Shown in pieces: positions 16,671 to 25,403 of a DNA stretch of 64,000 nt; position 1 is the first letter of the stretch, and every line of letters starts with the position of its first letter. The notes below the pieces were generated by a model that had not been told where the DNA came from, did not search any database, and saw nothing but the letters and a program-made list of their open reading frames with translations. Origin of the DNA: Martinezella lusitana (GTDB lineage: Bacteria > Pseudomonadota > Alphaproteobacteria > Rhizobiales > Rhizobiaceae); the NCBI RefSeq assembly GCF_900094565.1, contig NZ_FMAF01000031.1:1-64000 (forward strand), given 5' to 3'. Both the position numbers and the translations under genes were made by a program.

Positions 16671-18115
16671 TCGAACACCTTTCCGAGCGAGGCGTAAAGA
16701 AACGGCTGAGATTTCTTGACCCGTACCGCAAAGATGGCGCCGAGAATGCCGACGACGACCATGGCGTAAGGGAATGCCTTGACAATCAGGCTGTCGCTAC
16801 CCGAGAGAAGCGAGAGGTTGGCGGTGACGAGTACCAGGGATCCGAGCAGTCCGACCAGCCCGATGACCGGGGCAATGATGGTGGTCCAGATCCCGTGGCT
16901 GGTCGGCGTCTTCCTGAAGAACATGATGATCGCCACCGAGACAAGCACCTGGACGAGCAGGATGCCAATACCCGCGAGTGCGGCCATCCAGGAGAAGACC
17001 ACGGTATAGGGGTCGGCACCGAAGGCGACGAACAGGCCCAATATCACGGCCGCAGCCACGCTTTGAATAAGGCCGGCGACATAAGGCGAGCCGTGCTTGG
17101 GGTGAACCTTACCCAACGCTCTGACGGCTAAGCCCTCGCGCCCAAGTGCAAAGAAGTAGCGGTTGAGCGTGTTGTGGAAGGATAGAATGCAGGCAAACAG
17201 GCTGGTGATCAGCAGCACGTTCATCACCTGGCTGGCCCAGGCTCCGAGAACGGAATTGGCAGCGTTGAAATAGAAGGTGTCTAGGCCAGCATTGGCCACG
17301 GCTTGAACCTTGCTCGGACCGTAGAACTGGACGATAGCCCAGGTCGAGAATGCGTAGAACAGCGTGATCAGCGTCACGGCAACATAGGTTGCCCGCGGAA
17401 TGGTCTTCTCCGGATTTTCGGCTTCCTCGCCGAAAATTGCGGTCGCCTCAAAGCCGATGAAGGAGCCGATCACGAAGACCAGTGCCACGCCGAGACCAGT
17501 GCCAAATACCGCGGATGGGGCGAACGACGAGAGGTTCATGCCTTCCGGTCCGCCGCCGGTAAACACGATCCCCACGTCGAGCAGCAAAAGGATGGCGATC
17601 TCGGCAATCATGCAGACGCCGAGAATAGCGCCGGAAAATGCGATATTTCGCTGGCCGCAGATCAGGACCACGACCAGAGCCGCAAACGACCATGCCCACC
17701 AGGGCAGTGCAAGCCCGAACGGAGCGACCGCGCCGGCCATGAAGAAGCCGAACAAACCATAGATGGCGATCTGCACGGCGCTATAGGTCACCAGCGCCAT
17801 GAACGCGCCGCCCACGCCGGCGGGCTTTCCGATCCCATGCGTGATATAGGTGTAGAATGCGCCGGCACCGCCGACATGGCGGCTCATCGCGGTAAAGCCG
17901 ACGGAAAAGATCAGGTAGAGCAGCCCGGCCAGCACGAAGGCGCCGGGGACGCCTGCGCCGTTGCCAAAGGCGAATGCTGCGGGCGACGCGCCGACGACAG
18001 CGGTCAGCGGCGCTGCGGCTGCTACCACGAAAAAGACGATGTGGGCGAGCCCGACGGAATTCTTGGCCAGGCGGTCCGGCTGTGTGGGTGCCGGGATGCT
18101 TGTTTCCAGTGTCAT
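16667..18115 (-). CDS. APC-superfamily amino acid/amine permease
   Basis: A 482-residue transporter with about 12 membrane segments. The N-terminal KNSVGLAHIVFFVVAAAAPL and the following GASPAAFAFGNGAGVPGAF are typical of APC permeases, as is GFEATAIFGEEAENPEKTIPRA (about residues 222-243). Next to a copper amine oxidase and an AraC regulator, the likely cargo is an aromatic or aliphatic amine or its parent amino acid. It is the first gene of the permease-small ORF-oxidase operon. Confidence 0.9.
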   Translation of the reverse strand: MTLETSIPAPTQPDRLAKNSVGLAHIVFFVVAAAAPLTAVVGASPAAFAFGNGAGVPGAFVLAGLLYLIFSVGFTAMSRHVGGAGAFYTYITHGIGKPAGVGGAFMALVTYSAVQIAIYGLFGFFMAGAVAPFGLALPWWAWSFAALVVVLICGQRNIAFSGAILGVCMIAEIAILLLLDVGIVFTGGGPEGMNLSSFAPSAVFGTGLGVALVFVIGSFIGFEATAIFGEEAENPEKTIPRATYVAVTLITLFYAFSTWAIVQFYGPSKVQAVANAGLDTFYFNAANSVLGAWASQVMNVLLITSLFACILSFHNTLNRYFFALGREGLAVRALGKVHPKHGSPYVAGLIQSVAAAVILGLFVAFGADPYTVVFSWMAALAGIGILLVQVLVSVAIIMFFRKTPTSHGIWTTIIAPVIGLVGLLGSLVLVTANLSLLSGSDSLIVKAFPYAMVVVGILGAIFAVRVKKSQPFLYASLGKVFE

Positions 18116-18238
18116 TGAAGAACCCCTTGCTTCTTTATCATTTGAAGGGAGGCTACGTGCTGGCTTCTGGCACTGAAATTGCTAGTTACGCCAATGAATC
18201 GATAGTTCGCGCCACACCAACAGCCACGGATACTCGAA

Positions 18239-19258
18239 ATGGCAACTGCACCGCATTTAGTCAGCAAGATGCCGCCTTTTGCCTCAATTCGCGCCTCCGT
18301 GCTGATCCCTTTGGTGCAGGAAATTGACAGGAAATCCGGAAAAACCGACCTTCTGCTGGCGTCGCACGGTATTCTACGGTCGCAACTGGCCGATCCCTAT
18401 GCAGTTCTGCCAATGGCGCGGTACATCGCGCTATTTGAAGACGCGGCAATCATCACCGGCGAGCCCTCATTCGGCGCCAGAATGGGTGTGGGCTTCGAGC
18501 CCGCCGACATCGGGCCAATCGGCATGCTCTTCGCCCTGTCGCCAACCATTCGTTCAGCTTTCGAGCGCCTGTCGCGGTATGTCAATGCAGTTCAGGGAGC
18601 CACCAGTTCAGGCGTTTTCGAGGAGGATGGCGACTTCGTCTGGAGCTACCGTATCGACGATCCATCTATGTGGCCGCGGCGGCAGGACAGCGAGTTCACG
18701 ATTGCCGCATCATGCCAGCTCGTGCGCGCATGCTTCCGCCGTGGCTGGCGGCCGATCCAGATTCACCTTGAACATCAGGCGCCTCGAGACACCACCTCCC
18801 TTGCACGGATCTATGGTGCGTCGATACTGTTCGGGCAGTCCAGCAATCGCATCATCATGTCCAGAGCGGAGGCCGATCGCGTTCATCGTACGGAGGACAA
18901 AAGCCTGATCGAGATCCTGCTGCGGCACATCACCGATCTGCTCGACCGGCCCAGATCGGAGGCGGTCTTAAGCGAGAAGGTCCGGGCTCTGATAGGGATC
19001 TATCTCGGTCATAGGCCGATCACTGTAAAGGCCTTTGCAGACGAACTGCAGATGTCGCCCCGCAGCCTGCAGCGGAAGTTAGCCGAGGAAGGGAACTCCT
19101 TGCGAGTCCTGGTCCGCGATTATCGGCAGGCTCTTATTTCCCTTCACTCGGATGGCAGGAACGGTTGCTCGATGAGCGAACTGGCAAGCATGGCGGGCTA
19201 TGCAGACAACACCGTATTATGGCGTGCGAGACGAAATTGGAACTCGTCTAGTGGCTAA
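18239..19258 (+). CDS. AraC-family regulator of the amine oxidase cassette
   Basis: A 339-residue regulator with an N-terminal arabinose-binding-like (OruR/ArgR-type) domain at about residues 20-210 (RSQLADPYAVLPMARYIALFEDAA, then FGARMGVGF) and a C-terminal HTH_18 domain (ITVKAFADELQMSPRSLQRKLAEEGNSL, then SMSELASMAGYADNTVLWRARRNW). It is divergent from the permease operon across 120 bases and is the obvious candidate regulator. The C-terminus is short: homologues usually continue with a TGxSP-type segment and a few more residues after the Trp, whereas this one ends NSSSG, so a small truncation is possible. Confidence 0.88.
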   Translation: MATAPHLVSKMPPFASIRASVLIPLVQEIDRKSGKTDLLLASHGILRSQLADPYAVLPMARYIALFEDAAIITGEPSFGARMGVGFEPADIGPIGMLFALSPTIRSAFERLSRYVNAVQGATSSGVFEEDGDFVWSYRIDDPSMWPRRQDSEFTIAASCQLVRACFRRGWRPIQIHLEHQAPRDTTSLARIYGASILFGQSSNRIIMSRAEADRVHRTEDKSLIEILLRHITDLLDRPRSEAVLSEKVRALIGIYLGHRPITVKAFADELQMSPRSLQRKLAEEGNSLRVLVRDYRQALISLHSDGRNGCSMSELASMAGYADNTVLWRARRNWNSSSG

Positions 19259-19303
19259 CCTCTCGCAAGCTGATCTGGTAATCGTGTTACCCACCCAACG
19301 ACG

Positions 19304-19651
19304 TCAGAATGATTTTCGGTTCGATATATAGTTATTATGTAGGGGTAATTTATAACATGGCCCTGTCTTTCCCTCGGCGCCTGCATTGTTGAAGAACAAG
19401 TCGATCTTTCCGAACCGTGCCTTGGTCGACGCGACGAAGTTCTGCACCTCGGTCTCTTTCGAAACGTCGGCGGCGATAACGACGCTTCGGTCCGGCTCGA
19501 GACCGAGCTCGGCAGACATCGCTTCGAGAGCGTCCTTGTTCAGATCGACGAGGACGAGATTAGCACCCTGATCATGGAAAGCTTTCGTCGCAGCTTTTCC
19601 GATCTCTCCGGCCGCTCCGGTGATAAGGACGGCTTTATCTTTGAGTTGCAT
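19304..19651 (-). pseudogene. Truncated short-chain dehydrogenase
   Basis: A frame starting MQLKDKAVLITGAAGEIGKA carries a normal SDR N-terminus: the TGxxGxxG motif at residues 10-17, the acidic VLVDLNKDAL, AADVSKE and FNNAGAEG near residue 90. After about 98 residues the sequence diverges (PCYKLPLHNNYISNRKSF) and stops, losing the Ser-Tyr-Lys active site. It is a broken gene, cut between here and the AraC gene end at 19258. Confidence 0.8.
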
Positions 19652-19723
19652 ATGCGTCTCCAGTCTGCTGAAATTTTTGGAATCCCGATTTCCGGGACAG
19701 GTCACACGTCGGCTTCCATAACG

Positions 19724-20158
19724 TTAGGACGGCTGGACGAATTCAGTGAACTTGACCTTGTACTCGACGTCTCGACGGCTGTACTTCCAGGCGCCGTCTT
19801 CGCGCTCCAACCAGTCGTGATAGACGCAGATGCTGCCCTCGGTCTTGCCGTCCTTGACCACGAAGAACTGCAGGTAGGCCTTTTGTCGTGCGGTATCGCC
19901 TTCGAATGTGATGATCTCGTTGGTCGTGAGGTGATGCATGTTGCCGAAAGGCTCGTTGCAGAGCTTGACGAACGCCGCAAGCTCCTCTGGACCGCGAGGG
20001 CGCTGCCCCTCGATCAGGGCGTTGGATACGCCGCTCTTCGTGAAGCACGCTGCCCAGGCCTTTCCGTCGGCATCGTCGACAGCGTAGTTGTACTTCGCAT
20101 TCAGAGTATTGATTTCCAGTATGTCGGCGACGCGGGCCGTATCTATCGTCTCAGTCAT
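19724..20158 (-). CDS. SnoaL/NTF2-like protein
   Basis: A 144-residue alpha+beta-cone protein: DILEINTLNAKYNYAVDDADGKAWAACF at the start, then FGNMHHLTTNEIITFEGDTARQKAYLQFF, and YHDWLEREDGAWKYSRRDVEYK at the end, the usual SnoaL_4 pattern including a His-His pair in the pocket. Members are small dehydratases, isomerases or polyketide-tailoring enzymes. It probably belonged to one operon with the adjacent broken SDR and the NmrA-like gene. The substrate is unknown. Confidence 0.85.
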   Translation of the reverse strand: MTETIDTARVADILEINTLNAKYNYAVDDADGKAWAACFTKSGVSNALIEGQRPRGPEELAAFVKLCNEPFGNMHHLTTNEIITFEGDTARQKAYLQFFVVKDGKTEGSICVYHDWLEREDGAWKYSRRDVEYKVKFTEFVQPS

Positions 20159-20481
20159 TGGTTCCCCATTTTTTGCTACTCACAGGGCGTCGCTGATGTG
20201 ATCGCCGCCAAAAAGATCGTGCATTTCTGGCAACAGGTCTTGGCGTAGAGGGAATGGAGATTTTGCGGGGAGAGAACTGGAAGGAACTCAAGAAGCGTTG
20301 AATACTCTCGACCTCAACAGGGATTTTCGGTGATCCGTGTCGATCGGCAGACCCGCGCTGCCGCCGATCGATCGCACGCTGAGCAATGGCCCTCCGGATC
20401 TCGGGATCTGTGCTCATGCTGCCTAACCTGGCATTCCTGATGGGCAGCGAGATCTATCAGGCCACCGATCTAACTCAGCAA
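20159..20481. other. Intergenic stretch, no convincing gene
   Basis: About 320 bases. A minus-strand frame (20151-20417, starting MSTDPEIRRAIAQRAIDRRQ) has an AGG-containing region upstream of its ATG, but no domain is recognised and its composition becomes irregular. No operator or repeat was seen. Confidence 0.4.
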
Positions 20482-21417
20482 TTATCCTTGTGAGCTCCAC
20501 GTTAGGAAGGTTTCTGGTTTGACGCCATCCGTCCGCGCTTTCTCGATCAGCGGTCTGAGGGTGTCGTTGACGAATTCTTCCATTGTCGTGGGCAGCACCG
20601 GACGATCATCGTGGAACTTTACACGCCTGTCGTTAAGAGCAGCCGAGGTGTTCTTATCATAGACCCACCGTTCGAGAGTTCCGAACCGCTCCCGGAATAC
20701 CGTCTCGACCTCACGATCGCTCGTATCGACGAAGCGATAGTCCACCTCTCTACCGAGTGCCCGGCCGATAGTCGCGGCGATCTCGGGCATGGTGTAATCG
20801 ATGCCCAGTTGCTTTACGGATCGGTGCCGGTCAGTCGGCGTGTCGAACTCCTTCGCCGCGAAATCCGCGATGTCCTGGATGGCAACCCAAGGAGCTTTGA
20901 CGTTGGGGTCAAGCGACCAGCCGATCCCATTGTGCTGCGCGATCGAGTCGACCCACCTGGACAGGTCCTCCATGAACCAGCCACCCTGCAAGTGCACCAA
21001 ATTGATGTCGCGTAGTCGGTTGAGGATCTGATCCAGGATATGGAAGCCCTGGAAATGGCCGGTGTTCCCGCTGACCTCGGATCCCATTCCGGTCAGGCTC
21101 ACGGCAAAATTCACCGGGGAATCCCGAAGTGCGTCGAAAAACCGAAGCGCTACCGTAGGGTAGTGCCCATGAAGGTCCTCGGCAGCCCAAAGGGTTTTGA
21201 CCATTAGGAAAGCAGCGTCAACGTCTTCGAAGAACGTGCTAAGCTCACCAGCACCCGTGTCAAAGCTACCAAGGAACGGTTCTGCTCCTTTCGCGACAAG
21301 TGCATCGAGGGCGGGCCCTCCTCTCGAAAGGGCTTTGACTGAATGGCCTTTGGCCAAGAGGTTCTCGGTAAGTTTGGCACCGATCCTGCCGGTCGCGCCA
21401 ACCACGGCGATACGCAT
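20482..21417 (-). CDS. NmrA-like NAD(P)-binding protein
   Basis: A 311-residue atypical SDR: MRIAVVGATGRIGAKLTENL gives the GATGxxG dinucleotide site at residues 7-13, followed by GHSVKALSRGG, which would select NADP through Arg. VDAAFLMVKTLWAAEDL and NFAVSLTGMGSE fit the NmrA/HSCARG family, which includes redox sensors and isoflavone-type reductases. Homologues are often paired with AraC regulators. Here an AraC gene is divergent 73 bases upstream and is the likely regulator. Confidence 0.85.
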   Translation of the reverse strand: MRIAVVGATGRIGAKLTENLLAKGHSVKALSRGGPALDALVAKGAEPFLGSFDTGAGELSTFFEDVDAAFLMVKTLWAAEDLHGHYPTVALRFFDALRDSPVNFAVSLTGMGSEVSGNTGHFQGFHILDQILNRLRDINLVHLQGGWFMEDLSRWVDSIAQHNGIGWSLDPNVKAPWVAIQDIADFAAKEFDTPTDRHRSVKQLGIDYTMPEIAATIGRALGREVDYRFVDTSDREVETVFRERFGTLERWVYDKNTSAALNDRRVKFHDDRPVLPTTMEEFVNDTLRPLIEKARTDGVKPETFLTWSSQG

Positions 21418-21490
21418 GGCTAATCTCCTATAGTTGTTTGACCAAGATCCTAAAGGATTGCGTCGCGAGCAAAATTGGAGATAATGCCAT

Positions 21491-22318
21491 ATGATCTCGA
21501 AATCGGGCCAATCGTCGAATAAGCGACCTCCCTGCAGTACCGCTTGCGATCTGAGCCTCTCGCATGGGCCGGCGATGGCAATCAGGATGGACTTCGCCGA
21601 CTATGAAGCCGAGGGGCTGCTGCACCAGCACCGGCAGGGTCAACTGATCGTGGCGCTCCATGGCGCGGTTACCTGCAGAGCGGAAAGTGGGGTCTGGATC
21701 GTTCCTCCCGACTGCGGATTTTGGGTGCCCGGTGGCGTTCCTCACAGCAATCAGGTGACGTCCAATGCTCGTCTAACATACCTGTTTGTCGAGCCCGGCG
21801 CGGCCATGCTTCCGGCTGAATGCTGCACGCTTTCGGTATCGCCGATGCTTCGGGAGATGATACTCCGGGTAGCGGAATTATCAGAAGGCGATGCGCGCGA
21901 CGCTCATGTCGATCGTCTCGTGCGGGTCATGCTCGATGAGCTCGCGCTAATGCCGCGTGAGGGCCTGGAACTACCTATATCTGACCATCCAAAGATCGCC
22001 TTGATCGCTGCGGCTCTTTTGGCAGACCCGAGCGACCGCCGTACCCTCGGCCAATGGGCTGAGCATGTCGCCGTCAGTGAGCGATCGTTGAAGAGGCTTA
22101 TGATCCAACAGACAGGATTGAGCTTCGGCCGTTGGCGGCGCCAGCTACATCTCGTCATCGCGCTGCGGGAACTTGCCGGCGGTGCAACAGTCCAACAGGT
22201 GGCAGGCGACTTAGGGTACGAATCAACGACGGCCTTCATCGTCATGTTCAGGAAGGCGCTTGGGACCACGCCATCGCGCTATTTTGCCGATCGGCTTTTG
22301 AGCGCTGAGCGCGCGTGA
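21491..22318 (+). CDS. AraC-family regulator with N-terminal cupin (paralogue of 5440-6243)
   Basis: A 275-residue regulator. The cupin part has LLHQHRQGQLIVALHGAVTCRAE and PPDCGFWVPGGVPHSNQ. The HTH_18 part has TLGQWAEHVAVSERSLKRLMIQQTGL and VQQVAGDLGYESTTAFIVMFRKALG. It aligns nearly end to end with the regulator at 5440-6243, so the two are paralogues or were acquired with related cassettes. It is divergent from the NmrA-like gene and probably controls it. Confidence 0.9.
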   Translation: MISKSGQSSNKRPPCSTACDLSLSHGPAMAIRMDFADYEAEGLLHQHRQGQLIVALHGAVTCRAESGVWIVPPDCGFWVPGGVPHSNQVTSNARLTYLFVEPGAAMLPAECCTLSVSPMLREMILRVAELSEGDARDAHVDRLVRVMLDELALMPREGLELPISDHPKIALIAAALLADPSDRRTLGQWAEHVAVSERSLKRLMIQQTGLSFGRWRRQLHLVIALRELAGGATVQQVAGDLGYESTTAFIVMFRKALGTTPSRYFADRLLSAERA

Positions 22319-22401
22319 GATGTTGCCCATCCGAGGTATCGGCGGCGACAATCCTAAGTTTACTTTCTGCCTAAAGCCTGAGGACGCCAGCCAACGGGCG
22401 C

Positions 22402-22635
22402 TTAGCAGTGGTCTTCGCGGACTTGGCCTAGCGTGCGCAAGCCGAGAAGCGCGACTCGTTTATAAGCGCTCCCAGATCGCGGCGTATCCTCCGGAATGCT
22501 GCTCCCGTTCGGGTTCACTCGTTCGGGATGGAGCGTCAGTTCGCGGGCGACGGCGCACGCCTTTGCGGCAAAGTCCTCGCCGGACTCGATCACGTCAAGA
22601 TCCGCGATGCCCAAGCCGGCCCGATCCAGTGCCAT
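22402..22635 (-). pseudogene. Acetyl-CoA acetyltransferase (thiolase) remnant
   Basis: Residues 1-48 of this frame (ALDRAGLGIADLDVIESGED, then FAAKACAVARELTLHPERVN and PNGSSI) match the C-terminal domain entry of a thiolase, where intact enzymes read NEAFAAQ and NPNGSGI followed by LGHPxGATG. The active-site His motif after NPNGS has been replaced by unrelated sequence. The rest of 22319-22970 shows no gene apart from the terminator-like hairpin listed separately. Confidence 0.65.
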
Positions 22636-22847
22636 CCATACCCGATACGATCGACGCGCTCACACCTTCCTCTCGGCAATTGCCTTCGCTGCAAGCTTCA
22701 TCTTCTGGCTCAATCAATCAGCCCTGACCCTAGATCACGACTTGAAATTCTTCTTCGTCAACAATATCTGGGGGTCACTTCCTGTGCGGACGATATCCTG
22801 CTCGCTGCAATCGCCGCGGCGTTCGATATTGTCCCGGGATACAAAAG

Positions 22848-22882
22848 AAGGCGCTCCCCTCACGGGTCGAGCGCCTTTTTTG
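22848..22882 (+). terminator. Strong rho-independent terminator with no obvious gene upstream
   Basis: AGGCGCTC at 22849-22856 pairs with GAGCGCCT at 22869-22876 and is followed by a run of six T residues. The orientation is plus strand. The nearest upstream plus-strand gene ends 530 bases earlier, so the terminator may end a non-coding or degraded transcript. Confidence 0.7.
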
Positions 22883-22970
22883 TGTCGGAGGCGACCGCAA
22901 ACGAGGTGCTGCATCTTGACCGCAACCGCTTTGCGGATGAGATCTGTAGTCAAACACTCCGTGGGAACAC

Positions 22971-23210
22971 ATGCCATTTTTTCTGGTGACGCAGACATCG
23001 CTTGTCGAAGCTCAAGATGAGCAGGAGGCCGCTCAAACGGGCGTCGACCGCCTCCGCTCCGGAGGACAGGTCACCGTCGCGGTAAAATCGGATGAAACAA
23101 CGATCACGCACTTCGTTGTTGCCGCAGTGGTCGAAGAGCCTCTCCCGGTCTCGCCGTCCGAAACCATCAATCCATCGCCCACTGCTGTCGCTATCCCCGA
23201 AGCTGCCTGA
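22971..23210 (+). CDS. Small hypothetical protein
   Basis: A 79-residue protein starting MPFFLVTQTSLVEAQDEQEA. It opens with a beta-strand and an amphipathic helix (VEAQDEQEAAQTGVDRLRSG), then a second strand pair (VTVAVKSDETTITHFVVAAV) and a Pro-rich acidic tail. The codon pattern looks coding and GGAA precedes the ATG. I recognise no family. It lies beside other plasmid-backbone remnants. Confidence 0.55.
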   Translation: MPFFLVTQTSLVEAQDEQEAAQTGVDRLRSGGQVTVAVKSDETTITHFVVAAVVEEPLPVSPSETINPSPTAVAIPEAA

Positions 23211-23617
23211 GCCGCACCGGAAAGCAGGAAACTGATCTTGAAGCGCATGATGGCTGACGCGCTGGCCCTACTGGGGCGCCGAACCTAGTCGCATCCTCAA
23301 AAAATTGCTTTCCGCCAGCATTCTATCGTCTTCGAGTTCCGGCTCGAACTGATAAGTGATGATCAAAAAAAGCAGGAAGGATGAACCCGTCGCAGATCGG
23401 TCCTCCTGCCGGCGCTGTCGCTCAACCGCCGCCTGCGTCATCCCGGCTGCTTGTCCTTCGCAGGGCTGTTAGCCCCGCTCGTCCTGCACAGCAGGGATGC
23501 TCAGCTGCAGTTGCGGCAGTCCTGCCGCTCGGCGGTCCGGGAGGTGTCTTCGGAAAGATGAAGACAGGAAGGGCCGGCAAGGCGCCGGTCCGAACCCTCT
23601 AGACAAGGACAAATCCC
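23211..23617. other. Intergenic stretch upstream of the ParB-DUF736 chimera
   Basis: About 400 bases rich in short GC stems, including GGGCCGG pairing with CCGGTCC around 23570-23592. A plus-strand frame (23381-23602) looks like a chance ORF. This may be the untranslated leader of the next gene. Confidence 0.4.
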
Positions 23618-24052
23618 ATGCAGATCATGAAGGTTGACCCACGCGCGCTCAAAGAAAACCCCGACCGGATGCGCCAGTCGAAGTCGTCGCCGCAGGCCGA
23701 TGCGCTGATGCTGGCCACGATCAAGGCCGTCGGAATCGTGCAGCCGCCGGTAGTCGCACCGGAAACGGATGGCGGAAACGGCTTCACCGGCTCCATTCGC
23801 ACTCTCGCCCTCAACGTCAAGGCCTGCATCGCCCGGGTGGAGAACTCCTCAGACAAGGGCCCACAGTTCCGCGTCTACGCCGGCAGCGTCGAGCTGGGCG
23901 CCGCCTGGCAGAAGACCTCCGAGCAAGGCCGCGACTATCTCTCGGTCGAGCTTGACGATCCGAGCTTCCCGGCTCCGATCTACGCAGCGCTCGCCGAAGT
24001 CGAAGGCGAAGATGGCCTCCAGCTCATCTGGTCCCGCCCGAACCGGGATTGA
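23618..24052 (+). CDS. ParB-like N-terminus fused in frame to DUF736
   Basis: A 144-residue chimera. Residues 1-50 (MQIMKVDPRALKENPDRMRQ and LMLATIKAVGIVQPPVVAPE) are the start of a rhizobial plasmid ParB/Srx-type nuclease domain. From DGGNGFTGSIRTLALNVKA (about 51-69) to the end it is a DUF736 protein: VYAGSVELGAAWQKTSEQGR, then YLSVELDDPSFPAPIYA and QLIWSRPNRD. Normally these are separate genes. The joint falls at a GGNG segment found in both families, consistent with a deletion through short homology. The ParB half lacks the GxxRRxRA-type catalytic box. DUF736 function is unknown. Confidence 0.75.
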   Translation: MQIMKVDPRALKENPDRMRQSKSSPQADALMLATIKAVGIVQPPVVAPETDGGNGFTGSIRTLALNVKACIARVENSSDKGPQFRVYAGSVELGAAWQKTSEQGRDYLSVELDDPSFPAPIYAALAEVEGEDGLQLIWSRPNRD

Positions 24053-24112
24053 TGAAGATTACGGGCTCCACCTCGGGCGGAGCCTTTCCCCGTCGGGAAT
24101 GGCGGTCTGCGA

Positions 24113-24649
24113 TTAGCGCACGTCGAACCTGGCGAGCATCTTGCGCAATTGCGCGTTCTGCTCGATGAGCTTCTCTGCAAGCTGACGTCGCAACGCGTCG
24201 ACCTCTGCGTCGAGGTCGGCCATTTCGTCGATGAATGATTTTGGGGCCGCAGCGACAGCATGCACGACGTCGCCGGTTTGGTCGACGGAGACCACCGGCT
24301 CCAAAATCGGCGCAACCTTCTTTCTGCGTGTCGGCACTGGCTTCACCAGCGCCTCAGCAGTTTTGGTTCGCGTGGAAACAGGAACGTCTTCTTCAATCGG
24401 AGGCGCTGTTTCGCCGACGGCGGTCGCAGGTTCTGGGTCGGAGTGCGGCGCGGGTGAAGTCTCTTCGACTAGCGTCGCTGGGACGAGATCAACGGCGGTT
24501 GTCTCGGGACCCGGATGTTTCTCTTCGGGGGCAGGTTTGTATTCGAGAGCAATGGTCTTGGGTGCGGCTGCGGGGCTTTCGTCTTGACTATGTGGTTTCG
24601 GTCTACGCGACACCAGGTCAGCCACAAATCTCCATGGTGTTCTCATCAC
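24113..24649 (-). CDS. SyrB-like protein with C-terminal coiled coil
   Basis: A 178-residue protein: a low-complexity Pro/Ala/Glu/Thr region at about 20-130, then a helical tail ADLDAEVDALRRQLAEKLIE followed by QNAQLRKMLARF. The tail matches the C-terminal leucine-zipper-like element of rhizobial SyrB-type proteins, some of which are proposed regulators. The next gene on the same strand has a related tail, so the pair are probably diverged duplicates. No DNA-binding motif is visible in this one. Confidence 0.6.
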   Translation of the reverse strand: MMRTPWRFVADLVSRRPKPHSQDESPAAAPKTIALEYKPAPEEKHPGPETTAVDLVPATLVEETSPAPHSDPEPATAVGETAPPIEEDVPVSTRTKTAEALVKPVPTRRKKVAPILEPVVSVDQTGDVVHAVAAAPKSFIDEMADLDAEVDALRRQLAEKLIEQNAQLRKMLARFDVR

Positions 24650-24786
24650 ATGTAACCTTCAAAGCGTGGCGGCGGGACATTGCCGCGGTCATTCATTGTC
24701 AGCAGGACCGCATTCATCCTGGCCCTATCAGACGAAAGATCAGCGGCGCCATCACGTGTGAACGCGCGACGCCGCCAAAACGAAAA

Positions 24787-25200
24787 TCAGGCCTTGCCAA
24801 GACGCTTGCGCAGATCTGCATTCTCGGCGCGCAGCTTTTCGGAGAGCTCCTTACGAAGCTGCTTATTCTCTTCCTCAAGCCTGATGAGGTCGGCGATATC
24901 GTCAATGCCGCCCACAGGGGTGGCGACCAGAGCGGAAGCAGCAGCACCAACGCGGGGCTTGCGAGTGGCGGCCGTTTTCGGTGCGGCAGCTGCCTTCTCG
25001 GCCTTGACCGGAGCCGTCTTGGAGCCACGCTTCGCACGCGTCTTCTTGCCCGGCTTTTCGACAGGCGCAGCGGTAGCATCGACGGTGCTGGCTTCAGCGA
25101 CAGCTTTCGGCGTCCGCGGCTTGCGGGTTTTCTTTTCGGCGGGGACTGCGGCCGGCGCTTCGGTGGTCGCAGTTGTTTCAATTGTGTTTTCGTCGGCCAT
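24787..25200 (-). CDS. SyrB-like regulator
   Basis: A 137-residue protein starting MADENTIETTATTEAPAAVP. The first 85 residues are Ala/Lys/Pro-rich and very basic, like a histone-H1-type or nucleic-acid-binding tail. The C-terminal part, DDIADLIRLEEENKQLRKEL and SEKLRAENADLRKRLGKA, is the conserved SyrB coiled coil. The ribosome site GAGGAGAACACTG precedes the ATG. In Sinorhizobium, SyrB influences expression of the exopolysaccharide inhibitor SyrA. Here the targets are unknown. Confidence 0.7.
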   Translation of the reverse strand: MADENTIETTATTEAPAAVPAEKKTRKPRTPKAVAEASTVDATAAPVEKPGKKTRAKRGSKTAPVKAEKAAAAPKTAATRKPRVGAAASALVATPVGGIDDIADLIRLEEENKQLRKELSEKLRAENADLRKRLGKA

Positions 25201-25403
25201 CAGTGTTCTCCTCTGTCAGGCGGGCCAAGCTTTTGATTCGTTGCGAATTAAAGTCAATGCGGGGAGCCGTGTTTTCGCGTGCAATCGGTGCTTGAGGTGC
25301 CGCAACGTGCGATTCCTTTCACTGCGCGACGAGGGACCGGTCCAACGCGGGCTCGATGAGGCATGTCTGACTGAAGAGCGGCTGTACCGTCATTCCTCTC
25401 CGA

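Noticed and set aside
17303..18118. Long plus-strand open frame opposite the permease gene
   Set aside because: Its translation is charged and repetitive without any family pattern, while the minus strand encodes a normal APC permease.
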